A stretch of DNA of 64,000 nt from Gammaproteobacteria bacterium (GTDB lineage: Bacteria > Pseudomonadota > Gammaproteobacteria > Pseudomonadales > Halieaceae), in NCBI GenBank assembly GCA_024686215.1, contig JAIBDN010000001.1, forward strand, positions 1 through 64,000, read 5' to 3'. A program made the translations under genes and the position numbers. The number at the start of each line of letters is the position of its first letter. Within the stretch, counting starts at the first letter, position 1. The notes under the pieces are model-generated. The model saw nothing but the letters and a program-made list of their open reading frames with translations, did not search any database and was not told where the DNA came from. Below, in pieces: positions 1 through 9,683 of this stretch.

Positions 1-1215
1 ACCACTGTCCAATAACATCTGGCGCACTGCCGGGTCAATCTTGCCGGTCACCCAGGCTTCATCGGGCGTCAGCCCCATAGCGCGTAAAGACGCTATATTG
101 GCCGCATTGCGCTGCTGGAAACCCGGCGAATTAGTGAGGTAGTCGATTGGCACCAGCGCGATCACCTTGTCGCCCTCCACTACTAACTGCGGCGCGGTTT
201 GTGATATCGCTATCGCCTTCACCTTCTGTACATTCGCGTGATAGTCAGCAAACAGCTCTGCCCATTCCCGCATTAGTCGCGCATTATAGGGGCGGTCCTG
301 CAGTGCCGCACGACGAATGAATAACTCTCGGCCTGGCACACCCTGCATGCTGTGCAGCGCACCGATCAGGCGTGTCTCGCTCTCAGGGTCGTAGTTGAAA
401 TTGTCCAGCATCACCTCCGCCAGCGGCTCCTCAACACCCATCGCCAACAGCCTGTCGAAATTCATGTTTTGCAGCTCGCGCGGGGAATTATCACGCACCA
501 GTCCGCGCATGGATTCAGCAGTACCGGTAACAGACAGGGCTGTTCCAGCGCCTTCAAACGCCTTGAAAAACACCGACACCGTCAAACCACCGCCCACCGC
601 CGCCCAGGCAACGTCACTGAGCTCATCCTGCAATGGCTGAAATGTGGAATAGGGGCTCACCCCGAGATTGAAAGCCAGCTGGCGTTTGGCGGCAGCGAAA
701 CCAACCGCGGTTTTGGCCACGCTCTCCTGATTGGGGTCGTCACTAACCATCGAATACCCCACGTCGGCAAAAAACCCGCCAAGGCCACGCCCCATAGCCA
801 CGAGCGTTTCCTTCGGCGAGTCTGCGAGGTTCTTGACTCCCTGCACCGGTTTGCCGGCGCTGGTTTTCAGCGAGGATTTGTACACTTCACTGCTCTTCAT
901 CGCCTCCAATTGTGTTATCGCGTGCAGTTCGACGACGCGATCCAGTAGCGCCTGGCGCCCCACTAGCGAGGTCTGCCCGAACTCGGTATTCATGGAAAAC
1001 AGGACTATGCCGTTGTAAACCGCTGCGCCAGGCGCGAGCTGGTAGGCATCTGTCTGCACAATATCTTCTGGTAGTAAATAACTGGCGGGGATACTACCTG
1101 CCTGCGTGGTATCCAGCTCGACGACTGGATTGGCAAACGAGATCGCCGGAGTAGCCACAAGCGCAAACAACAGCGACAGCTGCAAAGGACGATCAATGAG
1201 ATGGCGTATTTTCAT
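1..1215 (-). CDS. hypothetical exported protein (3' end cut by window edge)
   Basis: An open frame of 405 codons runs off the left edge, so the C-terminus is missing. I translated it by hand and found no stop. The start at 1215 (ATG) has a GGAG 9-10 bases upstream. Residues 1-28 form a typical signal peptide: a basic start (MKIRH), a hydrophobic core and an AISFA cleavage region, so the product is probably periplasmic, outer-membrane or secreted. No catalytic motif or known domain was recognised in the visible part; the middle has glycine-rich stretches (about residues 125-135 and 190-200). It is transcribed away from the DUF3302 gene, with about 200 bp between them. Function unknown. Large plus-strand frames over this region are shadows. 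Confidence 0.75.
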   Translation of the reverse strand, partial: MKIRHLIDRPLQLSLLFALVATPAISFANPVVELDTTQAGSIPASYLLPEDIVQTDAYQLAPGAAVYNGIVLFSMNTEFGQTSLVGRQALLDRVVELHAITQLEAMKSSEVYKSSLKTSAGKPVQGVKNLADSPKETLVAMGRGLGGFFADVGYSMVSDDPNQESVAKTAVGFAAAKRQLAFNLGVSPYSTFQPLQDELSDVAWAAVGGGLTVSVFFKAFEGAGTALSVTGTAESMRGLVRDNSPRELQNMNFDRLLAMGVEEPLAEVMLDNFNYDPESETRLIGALHSMQGVPGRELFIRRAALQDRPYNARLMREWAELFADYHANVQKVKAIAISQTAPQLVVEGDKVIALVPIDYLTNSPGFQQRNAANIASLRAMGLTPDEAWVTGKIDPAVRQMLLDSG

Positions 1216-1411
1216 TGGCACCGGCTCCTATAGTTGATTTCCCAGACTATGCCTCTGAGTCCAGATTTTCACGTTTAATTTGCCCAATTCTGATTTGCGG
1301 CATGTGCACATGCTTATGCTCGATCATTCGTACCATCCTTGACCTTGTGCTTTGATCGAATCTGCATAACCATGGGCAAAGCACTAATGCGCATATCCGG
1401 GTGGCAGGCAG

Positions 1412-1699
1412 ATGATGAAATTGTTTTGTATCAGCGTAATTGTGTTTTGCGCGGTGGTGATAGTAGTGGGAATCGTAAAGATCCACGAACTGCCCGGGGA
1501 CATCGCACTCAAACGCGGCCATCCACAAGCGGAGGCCATACGCATCTGCAGCCTGCTGGGACTCATCATATTCCCTTTCTGGATGTTCGCTTTACTCTGG
1601 GCTTATATGCGACCGGTGTTCAAGCCCGTAGCACTGGACAGCATCCCTGCAGACAACACTCCACCAGCAGAAATTCCAGCTGATGGAGGGACTGCCTGA
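1412..1699 (+). CDS. DUF3302 (YiaW-like) inner-membrane protein
   Basis: A 95-residue protein with two predicted membrane helices, about residues 4-22 and 45-65. The link between them (KIHELPGDIALKRGHPQAEA) closely resembles the conserved loop of E. coli YiaW (DUF3302). The stop codon overlaps the start of the next gene by one base (TGATG at 1697-1701), so the two are translationally coupled. This copies the E. coli yiaW-yiaV pairing of a DUF3302 protein with an HlyD-type protein. The start may be ATG 1412 or ATG 1415; no strong ribosome site separates them. The role of the family is not established; it is probably an accessory subunit of the HlyD-like partner in the inner membrane. Confidence 0.8.
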   Translation: MMKLFCISVIVFCAVVIVVGIVKIHELPGDIALKRGHPQAEAIRICSLLGLIIFPFWMFALLWAYMRPVFKPVALDSIPADNTPPAEIPADGGTA

Positions 1700-2655
1700 T
1701 GGAAATCCTAGTGACGCTCGCCTATCTATTCCTGGTGCGCCTGGTGTTCTTCGAATACCGCTGGTTACCGTGGAACCTGGCCACCGGTATCCTGGTGTGG
1801 GGCTTGTATGCAGGCGCCGCACTGACGGAAATTGTCCTGCTGGGACAGTACACCCCCTACAGCGACCGCGTGTTTGTCGAGCGGCCTGTGGTGCAGATGG
1901 CCACCTATCTCGGTGGTCAGGTAGAAGAAGTCTACGTCAAACCCGGTCAAAAGATTAACAAGGGCGATCCCCTGTACAAAATGGACCCCGCACCGATACA
2001 GGCCAGACTGGATGAAGCCAGCGCGAACCTGGCCAAGGCCCGACAGCTGCTGCAGGACTCACAAAAGCTGGTAGAGCGAAAGGTATTGGCGCAGGAGGCC
2101 CTGAACGTGAAACAAGACGATTTTGATGCCGCCAAGGCTGACGTGGACCGCTATACCTACGAATTACAGCAAACCCTGGCGGTGGCACCGTCCAACGGCT
2201 ACGTGATTAATTTACAACTGCGTGCGGGTCAATTTGTGCGCTTGAAAACACCTGTCATGTCCTTTGTCAGCACGGATGAAGTGTGGCTGGTAATGGCTAT
2301 TCGCCAGGAGGGTGCGCAATACGTGGCCCCCGACCAGGAAGTCGAGTTTGCACTGACCATGTATCCCGGCGAGGTATTCAAGGCCACCGTTGGCGGCCTT
2401 GTCGCGGGTGCGGGTGAAGCCCAACTGGCAATAAACGGCCAACTTCCAGATGTGTCTTCCATACATGATATCGGTTATTTCGCGCTGCGCATCACTCTCG
2501 ATGAGCAGCAACTGGACGCACCAATGGTATTCGGGGCATCTGGACTAGGGGCGGTCAATACGGGCAAAGGGGCAGACGTATTCTGGCTGCTGCGGCGCAT
2601 AGAGATTCAATCGGAAAGCCTGCTGAATTACGTGTACAACCCATTTCGGGGGTAA
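1699..2655 (+). CDS. HlyD-family membrane fusion protein (YiaV-like)
   Basis: 318 residues. The N-terminus carries two hydrophobic segments (about 4-20 and 26-50). A split biotinyl/lipoyl-like domain follows (VEEVYVKPGQKINKGDPLYKMD, about 75-96, and the returning half near 165-185), interrupted by a helical hairpin (about 98-160, many Ala, Gln and Leu). This is the usual layout of periplasmic adaptor proteins of HlyD/EmrA type. The gene is coupled to the DUF3302 gene by a one-base overlap. No outer-membrane TolC-like or inner-membrane pump gene lies next to it, so the transported compound and partner pump cannot be named. The family assignment is firm; equivalence to YiaV rests on the neighbouring DUF3302 gene. 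Confidence 0.85.
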   Translation: MEILVTLAYLFLVRLVFFEYRWLPWNLATGILVWGLYAGAALTEIVLLGQYTPYSDRVFVERPVVQMATYLGGQVEEVYVKPGQKINKGDPLYKMDPAPIQARLDEASANLAKARQLLQDSQKLVERKVLAQEALNVKQDDFDAAKADVDRYTYELQQTLAVAPSNGYVINLQLRAGQFVRLKTPVMSFVSTDEVWLVMAIRQEGAQYVAPDQEVEFALTMYPGEVFKATVGGLVAGAGEAQLAINGQLPDVSSIHDIGYFALRITLDEQQLDAPMVFGASGLGAVNTGKGADVFWLLRRIEIQSESLLNYVYNPFRG

Positions 2656-2719
2656 GAGCGAGCGCGCCGCGGCGCTATAATCGCTTGTCCCAGAACGCTT
2701 ACCGGTTAACAATGCGTGC

Positions 2720-4357
2720 ATGCGTATTCTTATCCTGAAAGCGGCAGTCATCGCACTGTCCAGTCTCGTGTTGCTCGCCTGTGGCAGCGGTGAGTCGCGT
2801 GTAGCACAGGGTAACCGCGAGGGCATCTTGCATTACGGCAACGGCACCGAGCCCCAGGGCCTGGACCCCCACGTGGTCACCGGGATACCCGAGAACCACA
2901 TCGTTCGCGCCCTGTTCGAGGGCCTGACGGTAAAAAACCCCTGGACACTGGAACCAGAGCCTGGTGTCGCACAGTCCTGGGATATCAGTGAAGATGGTCG
3001 CATTATCACCTTCCATCTGAACCCTGAGGCGCGCTGGTCAAACGGCGAAGCAATGACCGCCCGGGATTATGTGTGGTCCTGGCATCGCGCGTTGAATCCC
3101 GCCATGGGTAACCAGTACGCCTATATGCTGTATCCGGTTAAGAATGCCGAGGCCTTCGCTACGGGTAAATTGCAGGACTTCGCGGATGTCGGGGTGAAGG
3201 CTCTGGACTCACAAACACTGCAGGTCACCCTGACTGAACCCACGCCCTACTTTATCCAGCTGATGGATCACTACAGCACCTTCGCCGTACACCGGGCCAC
3301 CCTGGAAAAATTCGGCAAAGCAACCGATCGCTTCACCCAGTGGACACGGGTGGAAAATATTGTGGGCAACGGGGCTTTTCGTCTTAAGGAATGGAAGCTG
3401 AATCGGCGTATCACCATTGCCAAAAGTGATACCTACTGGGATCGGGAAAACGTCAAGCTCAATGGCGTAGTGTTCTATCCCACGGAAAACATCTCCAGCG
3501 AAGAGCGCATGTTTCGCGCCGGCCAGCTGCATTACACCCAGACTATTCCCCTGGACAAGATTCCGGTCTATCGCGCACAGAAAAACAGCGCCTATGTGAA
3601 CTCTCCCTACCTGGGTACCTACTACTACCTGCTCAACATCAACAAGCCGCCTCTGGATGACGTGCGCGTGCGCCAGGCGCTGTCCATGGCGATAGACAGG
3701 GAGAAACTCAACCGCACAGTACTGCATGGGGTCAACGTGCCCGCTTACAGTATTACTCCACCCGACACCCTGGGCTACTATCCCCCGAAACTGTTTGGTC
3801 ACGATGTAGAGCAGGCACGGCAGCTACTGGCAGACGCGGGCTTTCCCGATGGCCAGGGTTGGCCGGGACTGGAACTGACCTACAATACCAGTGAAAGCCA
3901 TCGTAAAATTGTCGTGGCGCTACAGCAAATGTGGAAAGAGGCGTTGAACATTGATGTGGTGCTGTCAAACCAGGAGTGGAAGGTATATCTCGACTCGGTA
4001 GATGAAATGAATTTCCAGATAGCGCGACGCGGCTGGATCGGCGACTACGTGGATGCCAATAATTTCCTCGACCTGTTCCTGTGTGGCGGCGGCAACAACA
4101 ATACCGGTTTCTGCGACCCCTACTATGACGAACTGATCATGCGTCGAGCGCCGCAAGCGACGAACAGGGAAGAGCGCTATGCGATCTTTCGCGAGGCAGA
4201 AACCTTACTGATGCAACAGATGCCGATCATCCCGATTTACACCTACACCAGTAATCACCTGATACACCCCAGTGTGCAAGACATGCCTTCCAACCTGATG
4301 GACTCACTGAACCTGAAGTACGTGTGGCTGGATGAAAACTGGGAGTCGGCTCAATAA
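2720..4357 (+). CDS. oppA: oligopeptide ABC transporter substrate-binding lipoprotein
   Basis: 545 residues, the usual OppA/MppA length. The N-terminus is a lipoprotein signal with lipobox LLAC and lipid-modified Cys21, which would anchor the protein in the envelope. The body matches family 5 solute-binding proteins, including the early GTEPQGLDPH motif (about 42-51) where extended substrates bind, and a C-terminal YTSN/SLNLKYVWLD region. It captures peptides in the periplasm and delivers them to OppBC. The stop and the oppB start share a base (TAATG at 4355-4359), so the genes form one operon. Peptide import is inferred from the family; specificity (oligopeptides, murein peptides or other) is not visible. 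Confidence 0.93.
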   Translation: MRILILKAAVIALSSLVLLACGSGESRVAQGNREGILHYGNGTEPQGLDPHVVTGIPENHIVRALFEGLTVKNPWTLEPEPGVAQSWDISEDGRIITFHLNPEARWSNGEAMTARDYVWSWHRALNPAMGNQYAYMLYPVKNAEAFATGKLQDFADVGVKALDSQTLQVTLTEPTPYFIQLMDHYSTFAVHRATLEKFGKATDRFTQWTRVENIVGNGAFRLKEWKLNRRITIAKSDTYWDRENVKLNGVVFYPTENISSEERMFRAGQLHYTQTIPLDKIPVYRAQKNSAYVNSPYLGTYYYLLNINKPPLDDVRVRQALSMAIDREKLNRTVLHGVNVPAYSITPPDTLGYYPPKLFGHDVEQARQLLADAGFPDGQGWPGLELTYNTSESHRKIVVALQQMWKEALNIDVVLSNQEWKVYLDSVDEMNFQIARRGWIGDYVDANNFLDLFLCGGGNNNTGFCDPYYDELIMRRAPQATNREERYAIFREAETLLMQQMPIIPIYTYTSNHLIHPSVQDMPSNLMDSLNLKYVWLDENWESAQ

Positions 4358-5289
4358 TGTGGCGTTTTATCGGCTACCGCTTGTTGCAGGCCATACCGGT
4401 CATTCTGGCCGTTATCACCGTGACTTTCTTTCTGGTAAGGGCTGCACCAGGCGGCCCTTTCGACAGCGAAAAAGCGGTCATACCCGAGGTCAGAGCGGCC
4501 CTTGAGGCCCAGTACCGACTGGACCAACCGCTGCTGCAGCAGTACGCCGCCTATCTTGGCGACCTGGCACAGGGCGAACTGGGTCCGTCTTTTAAATACC
4601 CCGGCCGCAGTGTGAATGAATTGATTGCTGCGGGGCTTCCGGTAACCGCCGAACTGGGCTTTTACGCGCTATTGGTGGCCATAATCATTGGCGGCGTGGC
4701 GGGAGTGATCGCCTCGCTAAAACCCAATACCGCCCAGGACTACATCCCCATGTCCGTCGCCATGATCGGCATCTGTATGCCGTCCTTCCTGCTGGGACCG
4801 TTGCTGGTACTGGTATTCGGTATTTACCTGGACTGGTTACCGGTATCCGGCTGGGGGGATATACCGGGAGACAAGATCCTGCCCGCTATTACCCTGGGCT
4901 CTACCTACGCCGCCTACATTGCGCGCCTGAGTCGTGCCGGTATGTTGGAGGTCATGTCCCAGGACTATATACGCACCGCGCGCGCCAAGGGCCTGCCGGA
5001 ATGGCAGGTGGTCACCCGCCACGCCTTGCGCGGCGGGTTGATTCCAGTGGTGGCGTTCCTCGGCCCGGCCTTTGCGGGATTGCTGTCGGGTTCTTTCGTG
5101 GTAGAGACCATTTTCCAGATACCCGGCCTCGGGCGTTTCTACGTACAGGCCGCCTTTAATCGGGACTACACCATGATTCTGGGTACCACGGTATTCCTGT
5201 CTACATTAATTGTGCTGTTCAATCTGCTGTCCGATATTCTCGCCGCCTGGATGAACCCACGCCTGCGCGCACAGTTCAGGGAGCAGTGA
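4357..5289 (+). CDS. oppB: oligopeptide ABC transporter permease OppB
   Basis: 310 residues with about six membrane helices. The start resembles other OppB/DppB proteins (YRLLQAIPVILAVITVTFFLVRAAPGGPFD). The EAA loop that docks on the ATPase lies near 205-230 (ARAKGLPEWQVV). It forms half of the membrane channel of the peptide importer. Start and stop overlap the neighbouring oppA and oppC genes, so expression is coupled. Length matches E. coli OppB (306). No odd features. Confidence 0.95.
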   Translation: MWRFIGYRLLQAIPVILAVITVTFFLVRAAPGGPFDSEKAVIPEVRAALEAQYRLDQPLLQQYAAYLGDLAQGELGPSFKYPGRSVNELIAAGLPVTAELGFYALLVAIIIGGVAGVIASLKPNTAQDYIPMSVAMIGICMPSFLLGPLLVLVFGIYLDWLPVSGWGDIPGDKILPAITLGSTYAAYIARLSRAGMLEVMSQDYIRTARAKGLPEWQVVTRHALRGGLIPVVAFLGPAFAGLLSGSFVVETIFQIPGLGRFYVQAAFNRDYTMILGTTVFLSTLIVLFNLLSDILAAWMNPRLRAQFREQ

Positions 5290-6182
5290 ATACGATGAGC
5301 AGTGAAGCCATTGTCGATATTGCTCAGGCGGAGCAGGGCACTTCCCTGTGGCAGGACGCGTGGTTGCGCCTGCGCCGCAATCGCCTGGCACTATTCGGTC
5401 TGGGCGTCCTTACACTGTTTATCGTCATTGCCCTGCTCACACCCTGGATAGCGCCTTATGGGTATGCCGAGCAGGATCTGGATCTGGGTGCCAGCGCACC
5501 ATCGGCAACCCACTGGCTGGGCACCGATATATTCGGCCGCGACCTGCTCACGCAGATTATGTACGGCGGGCGTATTTCGCTGGCGGTTGGATTTGTGGCC
5601 ACTGCCGTGGCCTTGTTAATCGGTGTCACCTGGGGCGCCGTCGCGGGCTATGCTGGCGGGCGCATCGACGCGGTAATGATGCGTTTCGTGGATATTCTCT
5701 ACGCCCTGCCCTTTATGATTTTTATCGTGCTCCTGATGGTCGTATTCGGCAGAAATTTACTACTGCTGTTTCTGGCCATCGGCGCGGTCGAGTGGTTGAC
5801 CATGGCGCGTATCATGCGCAGCCAGGTACAAACCCTGCGCCAGCAGGAGTTTGTGGAAGCGGCGGTTTCGCTGGGACTGGCACCGTCCACCATTATCCGT
5901 CGACACCTGATCCCCAATGCCCTGGGCCCCATCATCGTATACACCACACTGACTATTCCCAGTGTGATGCTGCTGGAGGCTTTCCTCAGCTTCCTCGGCT
6001 TGGGCATACAACCACCACAGACCTCCTGGGGTCTGCTGATTTCCTATGGTGCGGAAACCATGGAGGAATACCCCTGGTTATTGCTGTTCCCCGGAATGGC
6101 GCTGACCCTGACCCTGTTCTCCCTTAATTTCCTCGGCGACGGTTTGCGCGACGCCCTGGATGTACGCGGCTCGAGGGACTGA
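5286..6182 (+). CDS. oppC: oligopeptide ABC transporter permease OppC
   Basis: 298 residues counting from GTG 5286, which overlaps the oppB stop by four bases; ATG 5295 is an alternative and sits 11 bases after a GGGAG, a reasonable spacing. The N-terminus has the cytoplasmic lead and first helix typical of OppC/DppC (WLRLRRNRLALFGLGVL), followed by the binding-protein-dependent permease domain with the EAA loop near 195-215 (EAAVSLGLAPSTIIRRHLIP). It forms the second half of the channel with OppB. Confidence 0.94.
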   Translation: MNTMSSEAIVDIAQAEQGTSLWQDAWLRLRRNRLALFGLGVLTLFIVIALLTPWIAPYGYAEQDLDLGASAPSATHWLGTDIFGRDLLTQIMYGGRISLAVGFVATAVALLIGVTWGAVAGYAGGRIDAVMMRFVDILYALPFMIFIVLLMVVFGRNLLLLFLAIGAVEWLTMARIMRSQVQTLRQQEFVEAAVSLGLAPSTIIRRHLIPNALGPIIVYTTLTIPSVMLLEAFLSFLGLGIQPPQTSWGLLISYGAETMEEYPWLLLFPGMALTLTLFSLNFLGDGLRDALDVRGSRD

Positions 6183-6186
6183 AGCG

Positions 6187-7776
6187 ATGGCCTTATTAGA
6201 GGTACACAACCTGGGCGTTAGCTTCGTCACCCGCAACGGCACCAACAAGGCAGTGGACGACGTCAGTTTTAGTGTGGAGTCGGGACAGATTACCGCCATC
6301 ATTGGCGAATCCGGTTCCGGCAAGTCCGTGGCCTGTTACAGTTTACTGGGCCTGATACCGCAACCTCCCGGACGCATCGACGGCGGACGTGCACTGTTTG
6401 GCGGGCGCGACCTGTTGCAACTGGGGGAACGCGAGTTGCGCAAAATACGCGGTCGCGATATCGCCATGGTATTCCAGGACCCCATGACCTGCCTCAATCC
6501 CTATATGACGGTGGGCAAGCAGTTGATGGAACCCCTGCGCTACCACCAGAATGTGTCGCCAGCAGACGCGCGGCGCCGCGCCCTGGAATTGCTGGAAGAA
6601 GTTGGCATTCGCGATCCCGAATCCACCATCGACAACTACCCGCACCAGTTCTCCGGCGGCATGCGCCAGCGGGTAATGATAGCCATGGCGCTGATCAACG
6701 AGCCGCAACTGTTGATCGCCGACGAACCGACCACGGCACTGGATGTCACCATCCAGGCGCAGATTCTGCAACTGATTGCACAGCTGCAGCGCAAGCGTGA
6801 TATCGGGGTTATTTTCATCAGCCATGACCTGGCAGTCGTTGCCGACATCGCCGACCAGATAGTGGTGATGCAGAAGGGAAAAATTGTTGAATCCGGGGAT
6901 CGCACCGGTATTTTCCAGCAGGCGCAGCATCCCTATACACAGAAACTACTGTCCGCCATTCCCGCAGACAGCAAACACAGCGAGCTCTTGCCAGCGGAAC
7001 CATTGATACGCGTGCGCGAGCTGTGCACCTGGTTCAGCCAGGGCCACAAACAACCCCCGCTGCAAGCAGTCAACAAGGTCAGCTTTGACATCCGGCGTGG
7101 AGAAGTACTGGGCCTGGTTGGAGAGTCGGGTAGCGGTAAGTCCACCATTGGCCGCTCTATATTGCGCCTGGTCCCGGTCACCTCCGGTCAGGTCGACTTC
7201 GACGGCACCGACGTCACCGCATTGCAAGGGCGCGAGCTCAAAAAAATGCGCCGACGTATGCAAATTATTTTCCAGGATCCCTTCGCCTCGCTGAACCCGC
7301 GCATGACCGTCTATGACACGCTGGCGGAGCCCTTGCTGCTACACGGTATCGAGACCCGCAAAACTGTGGCCCAGGGGGTGCTGAAACTGATGGACGATGT
7401 GGGCCTGGCGCGGCACTTCGTGCGCAAGTATCCCCACGAGTTTTCCGGCGGTCAGCGACAGCGCATTGCGATTGGTCGAGCACTGGCCACACGCCCCGAG
7501 TTTATCGTGGCGGACGAACCGGTTTCAGCGCTGGATGTGACCATTCAGGCGCAGATCCTGGATCTGATGCAGGCACTGGGCCGGGAATACGGCCTGACCA
7601 TGTTGTTTATTTCCCACGATCTTGCCGTGGTCAGGCATTTGGCCGATCGCATCCTGGTATTGCATCAAGGTGAGGTGGTGGAAACAGGCAGTGGGCAGGA
7701 GCTGTTCGAACACCCCCAACAGGACTACACAAAAAGCCTGTTGGCATCGATCCCGGGACGTTCACTGCTTCAGTAG
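6187..7776 (+). CDS. fused OppD-OppF peptide ABC transporter ATPase
   Basis: 529 residues containing two complete ABC ATPase domains in one chain. First half: Walker [10 protein letters not shown], signature SGGMRQR, Walker [13 protein letters not shown]. Second half: [29 protein letters not shown]. coli opp uses separate OppD and OppF; a fused form is known from YejF and similar proteins of about 530 residues. It powers import through OppBC in the cytoplasm. A longer frame begins at 6160, but ATG 6187 lies four bases after the oppC stop with a GAGGG just upstream, so it is the better start. The gene ends inside the convergent CadD-like gene (7-base overlap). Confidence 0.93.
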   Translation: MALLEVHNLGVSFVTRNGTNKAVDDVSFSVESGQITAIIGESGSGKSVACYSLLGLIPQPPGRIDGGRALFGGRDLLQLGERELRKIRGRDIAMVFQDPMTCLNPYMTVGKQLMEPLRYHQNVSPADARRRALELLEEVGIRDPESTIDNYPHQFSGGMRQRVMIAMALINEPQLLIADEPTTALDVTIQAQILQLIAQLQRKRDIGVIFISHDLAVVADIADQIVVMQKGKIVESGDRTGIFQQAQHPYTQKLLSAIPADSKHSELLPAEPLIRVRELCTWFSQGHKQPPLQAVNKVSFDIRRGEVLGLVGESGSGKSTIGRSILRLVPVTSGQVDFDGTDVTALQGRELKKMRRRMQIIFQDPFASLNPRMTVYDTLAEPLLLHGIETRKTVAQGVLKLMDDVGLARHFVRKYPHEFSGGQRQRIAIGRALATRPEFIVADEPVSALDVTIQAQILDLMQALGREYGLTMLFISHDLAVVRHLADRILVLHQGEVVETGSGQELFEHPQQDYTKSLLASIPGRSLLQ

Positions 7777-8378
7777 ACAGTATCCGTTGCGGTATCCATG
7801 AGAATGTAGATACCCACCGCCATCATCATCCAGGGCATCAGTTTCTCCCCCACCTGTTCTATGCGCCGCGCCAATCGCGGCTGATCTGCAATGCTCCAGG
7901 CAAGGGCGGTCCACAGCAGAGCCATCGACAAGAACACACTGATTACCAGCAACAGCGAGTCTCGCTCACTCTCAGCCAGCAGGGGGAAAAACACCGCCAA
8001 ACTGTCGCCACTGTTGCTGAACATCAACAGAAAGGCCGTCAACCAGCCACTTCCGGGACTCGCCAGAAGCGCATCGTCGGGCTCCTGTGCCGGCCCTTTA
8101 GCACGCAATTGTTTAAGCAGCAGGTACGCACCGAGCAACAGGGGCACCAGACCCAGGTAGCCCAACAGGTTGGAATCAAGATTGGCGCCCAGTACCGCAC
8201 CCAGCGCGGCCACACTCAATACGCAAATTGCCGATGTCACAAACCCCAGAGCACTCGCGGCACGCTTGCGCGGTTCGGAGCCCATCACCACTACCAGCAG
8301 TAACAAGTTGTCGACATTGGTAGCAACGAAGCTGCCCGCCACCAATAAGATAAAACCCCAAATTTCCACTTCGCCCAC
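7770..8378 (-). CDS. CadD-like cation/small-molecule exporter
   Basis: 202 residues, five to six membrane helices, GTG start. The opening (SFVATNVDNLLLLVVV) and the DSLAVFFPLL segment near 125-135 resemble CadD cadmium-resistance transporters of the LysE superfamily. Its substrate may be a heavy-metal cation, but family members with other substrates exist, so cadmium is only a guess. It stands alone, convergent with the opp operon, with no ArsR-type metal regulator beside it. Confidence 0.75.
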   Translation of the reverse strand: MGEVEIWGFILLVAGSFVATNVDNLLLLVVVMGSEPRKRAASALGFVTSAICVLSVAALGAVLGANLDSNLLGYLGLVPLLLGAYLLLKQLRAKGPAQEPDDALLASPGSGWLTAFLLMFSNSGDSLAVFFPLLAESERDSLLLVISVFLSMALLWTALAWSIADQPRLARRIEQVGEKLMPWMMMAVGIYILMDTATDTVY

Positions 8379-8420
8379 TGCCAGCCCTTACCCTAAGTCC
8401 ACTACTGAGCGCAGCTTAAC

Positions 8421-9431
8421 CTATACGGCTGCGCGAAGCTCCCGGCACATTTCTCCCAGCAGTTCCACATCCGGGGAATAGGCCGTTGGAGAGATGCGCT
8501 CCACCCTGCCGCTAAAGCGTGTGGCGATTTTTTGCGCAATCTCCGCAGGCGTACCCACCACGGCTATGGTGTTGAGAATGTCGTCGTTGATCAGCTCAGC
8601 CATCTCCATCCACTTACCTTCCTTGGACAAACGCTTGGCCTCCAGGTGCACATCCTCCCAACCGTGACACTGCAGTACCGGCAGGTAGGCAGGCGTGGAA
8701 GCATAAAAGCCTATCTGACTGCGCGCGGCAAAAATTGAGGCCTGCAGTTGCTCTTCGGTGAGACCCGTCGCAGTAATGACCTGCGCAGAAACCACATAAT
8801 CTTCACGTGCCTTGCCCGCTTTTTCCAGACCCCGCCCGATGGCTGCCAGGGATAGCTCCTCCAGTGATTTTTGCGTACTGAATGGGTGCAAAAAATAGCC
8901 GTCACCCACCTCCGCCGCGACTTCAGTCATCAGCGGGCCAACCCCGGCAAGGTATATCGGCGGCATGCCATGCTCACTGGTAGGAGGCACGAACATAGGC
9001 GTCATTAGCGTGTGGTGGTAAAACTCCCCTTCAAAATTCAGTTTCTCGCCGTTCTCCCAGCAATCCCAGATAGCCCGAATGGCCTGTACCATCTCGCGCA
9101 TGCGTGCGGCAGGTTTGCTCCAGGGCATAGAGAAACGCCGTTCGATATGGGCTTTGATCTGCGCCCCCAGACCGAGAATAAAACGCCCATTGGCAAGGTT
9201 TTGCAGATCATTTCCCAGGTAGGCCAGACTCATGGGATTGCGCGCAAAGGCCACGGCAATGGACGTCATCAGTTCCATTTTTTCGGTGGTCATGGCCGCA
9301 GCAGCAACCGTAATAAAAGGATCGCTCTGGCCTTCAAACGTATAAGCGCCGTCAAAGCCCGCCGCTTCCAGCTGCGGCGCCATGGTCTTGACCTTGACCG
9401 GTTCATACATCATTGCACTGTCTATTTTCAT
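8421..9431 (-). CDS. LLM-class flavin-dependent oxidoreductase (F420-type)
   Basis: 336 residues from ATG 9431, which has AGGAGA 9-10 bases upstream; a longer frame starting at 9461 lacks support. The fold is the luciferase-like monooxygenase barrel: AMMYEPVKVKTMAPQLEAAG at the start, SIAVAFARNPMSLAYLGNDL and GRFILGLGAQIKAHIERRF in the middle. The last is typical of the subgroup usually annotated as F420-dependent oxidoreductases in actinobacteria. It probably oxidises or reduces an intermediate of the neighbouring esterase/BVMO catabolic genes. Whether the cofactor is F420 or FMN cannot be read from the sequence. It is divergent from the esterase gene at 9684. Confidence 0.85.
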   Translation of the reverse strand: MKIDSAMMYEPVKVKTMAPQLEAAGFDGAYTFEGQSDPFITVAAAAMTTEKMELMTSIAVAFARNPMSLAYLGNDLQNLANGRFILGLGAQIKAHIERRFSMPWSKPAARMREMVQAIRAIWDCWENGEKLNFEGEFYHHTLMTPMFVPPTSEHGMPPIYLAGVGPLMTEVAAEVGDGYFLHPFSTQKSLEELSLAAIGRGLEKAGKAREDYVVSAQVITATGLTEEQLQASIFAARSQIGFYASTPAYLPVLQCHGWEDVHLEAKRLSKEGKWMEMAELINDDILNTIAVVGTPAEIAQKIATRFSGRVERISPTAYSPDVELLGEMCRELRAAV

Positions 9432-9458
9432 ATTACTGCATCTCCTATGAGCGTGACG

Positions 9459-9478
9459 CAAGCACGTGGCGGTGCTTG
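9459..9478. promoter_or_regulatory. inverted repeat in the divergent LLM/esterase promoter region
   Basis: CAAGCAC, six bases, GTGCTTG: a perfect 7-bp inverted repeat 28 bases before the LLM start codon, within the 252-bp divergent gap 9432-9683. It could be a repressor operator or a leader hairpin of the LLM mRNA. No dedicated regulator gene is adjacent. The rest of the gap shows no other clear element. Confidence 0.35.
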
Positions 9479-9683
9479 TTCAGGCTAGTAACTATACGCA
9501 AGGTAGCGGATTTTTGAGGTACAAGTATCCATTCTTATACCCGCTAGTTACACATTCGAATGGGACAGGATAAGCTGTCATATCCGATCAAACGACGCGC
9601 ATAGACATGTGCAAAGTGGCCCTTGGCGTCATTGCTCGCAGCGCCAATCAGGGCAGACTGGTGAACCTTGGAGAACACACTAC

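Noticed and set aside
352-948. Long plus-strand frame over the exported protein gene
   Set aside because: It lies wholly opposite a minus-strand gene with signal peptide and ribosome site, and its product has low-complexity, domainless composition.
3209-3802. 197-residue minus-strand frame inside oppA
   Set aside because: Shadow of a well-supported gene; no ribosome site or motif.
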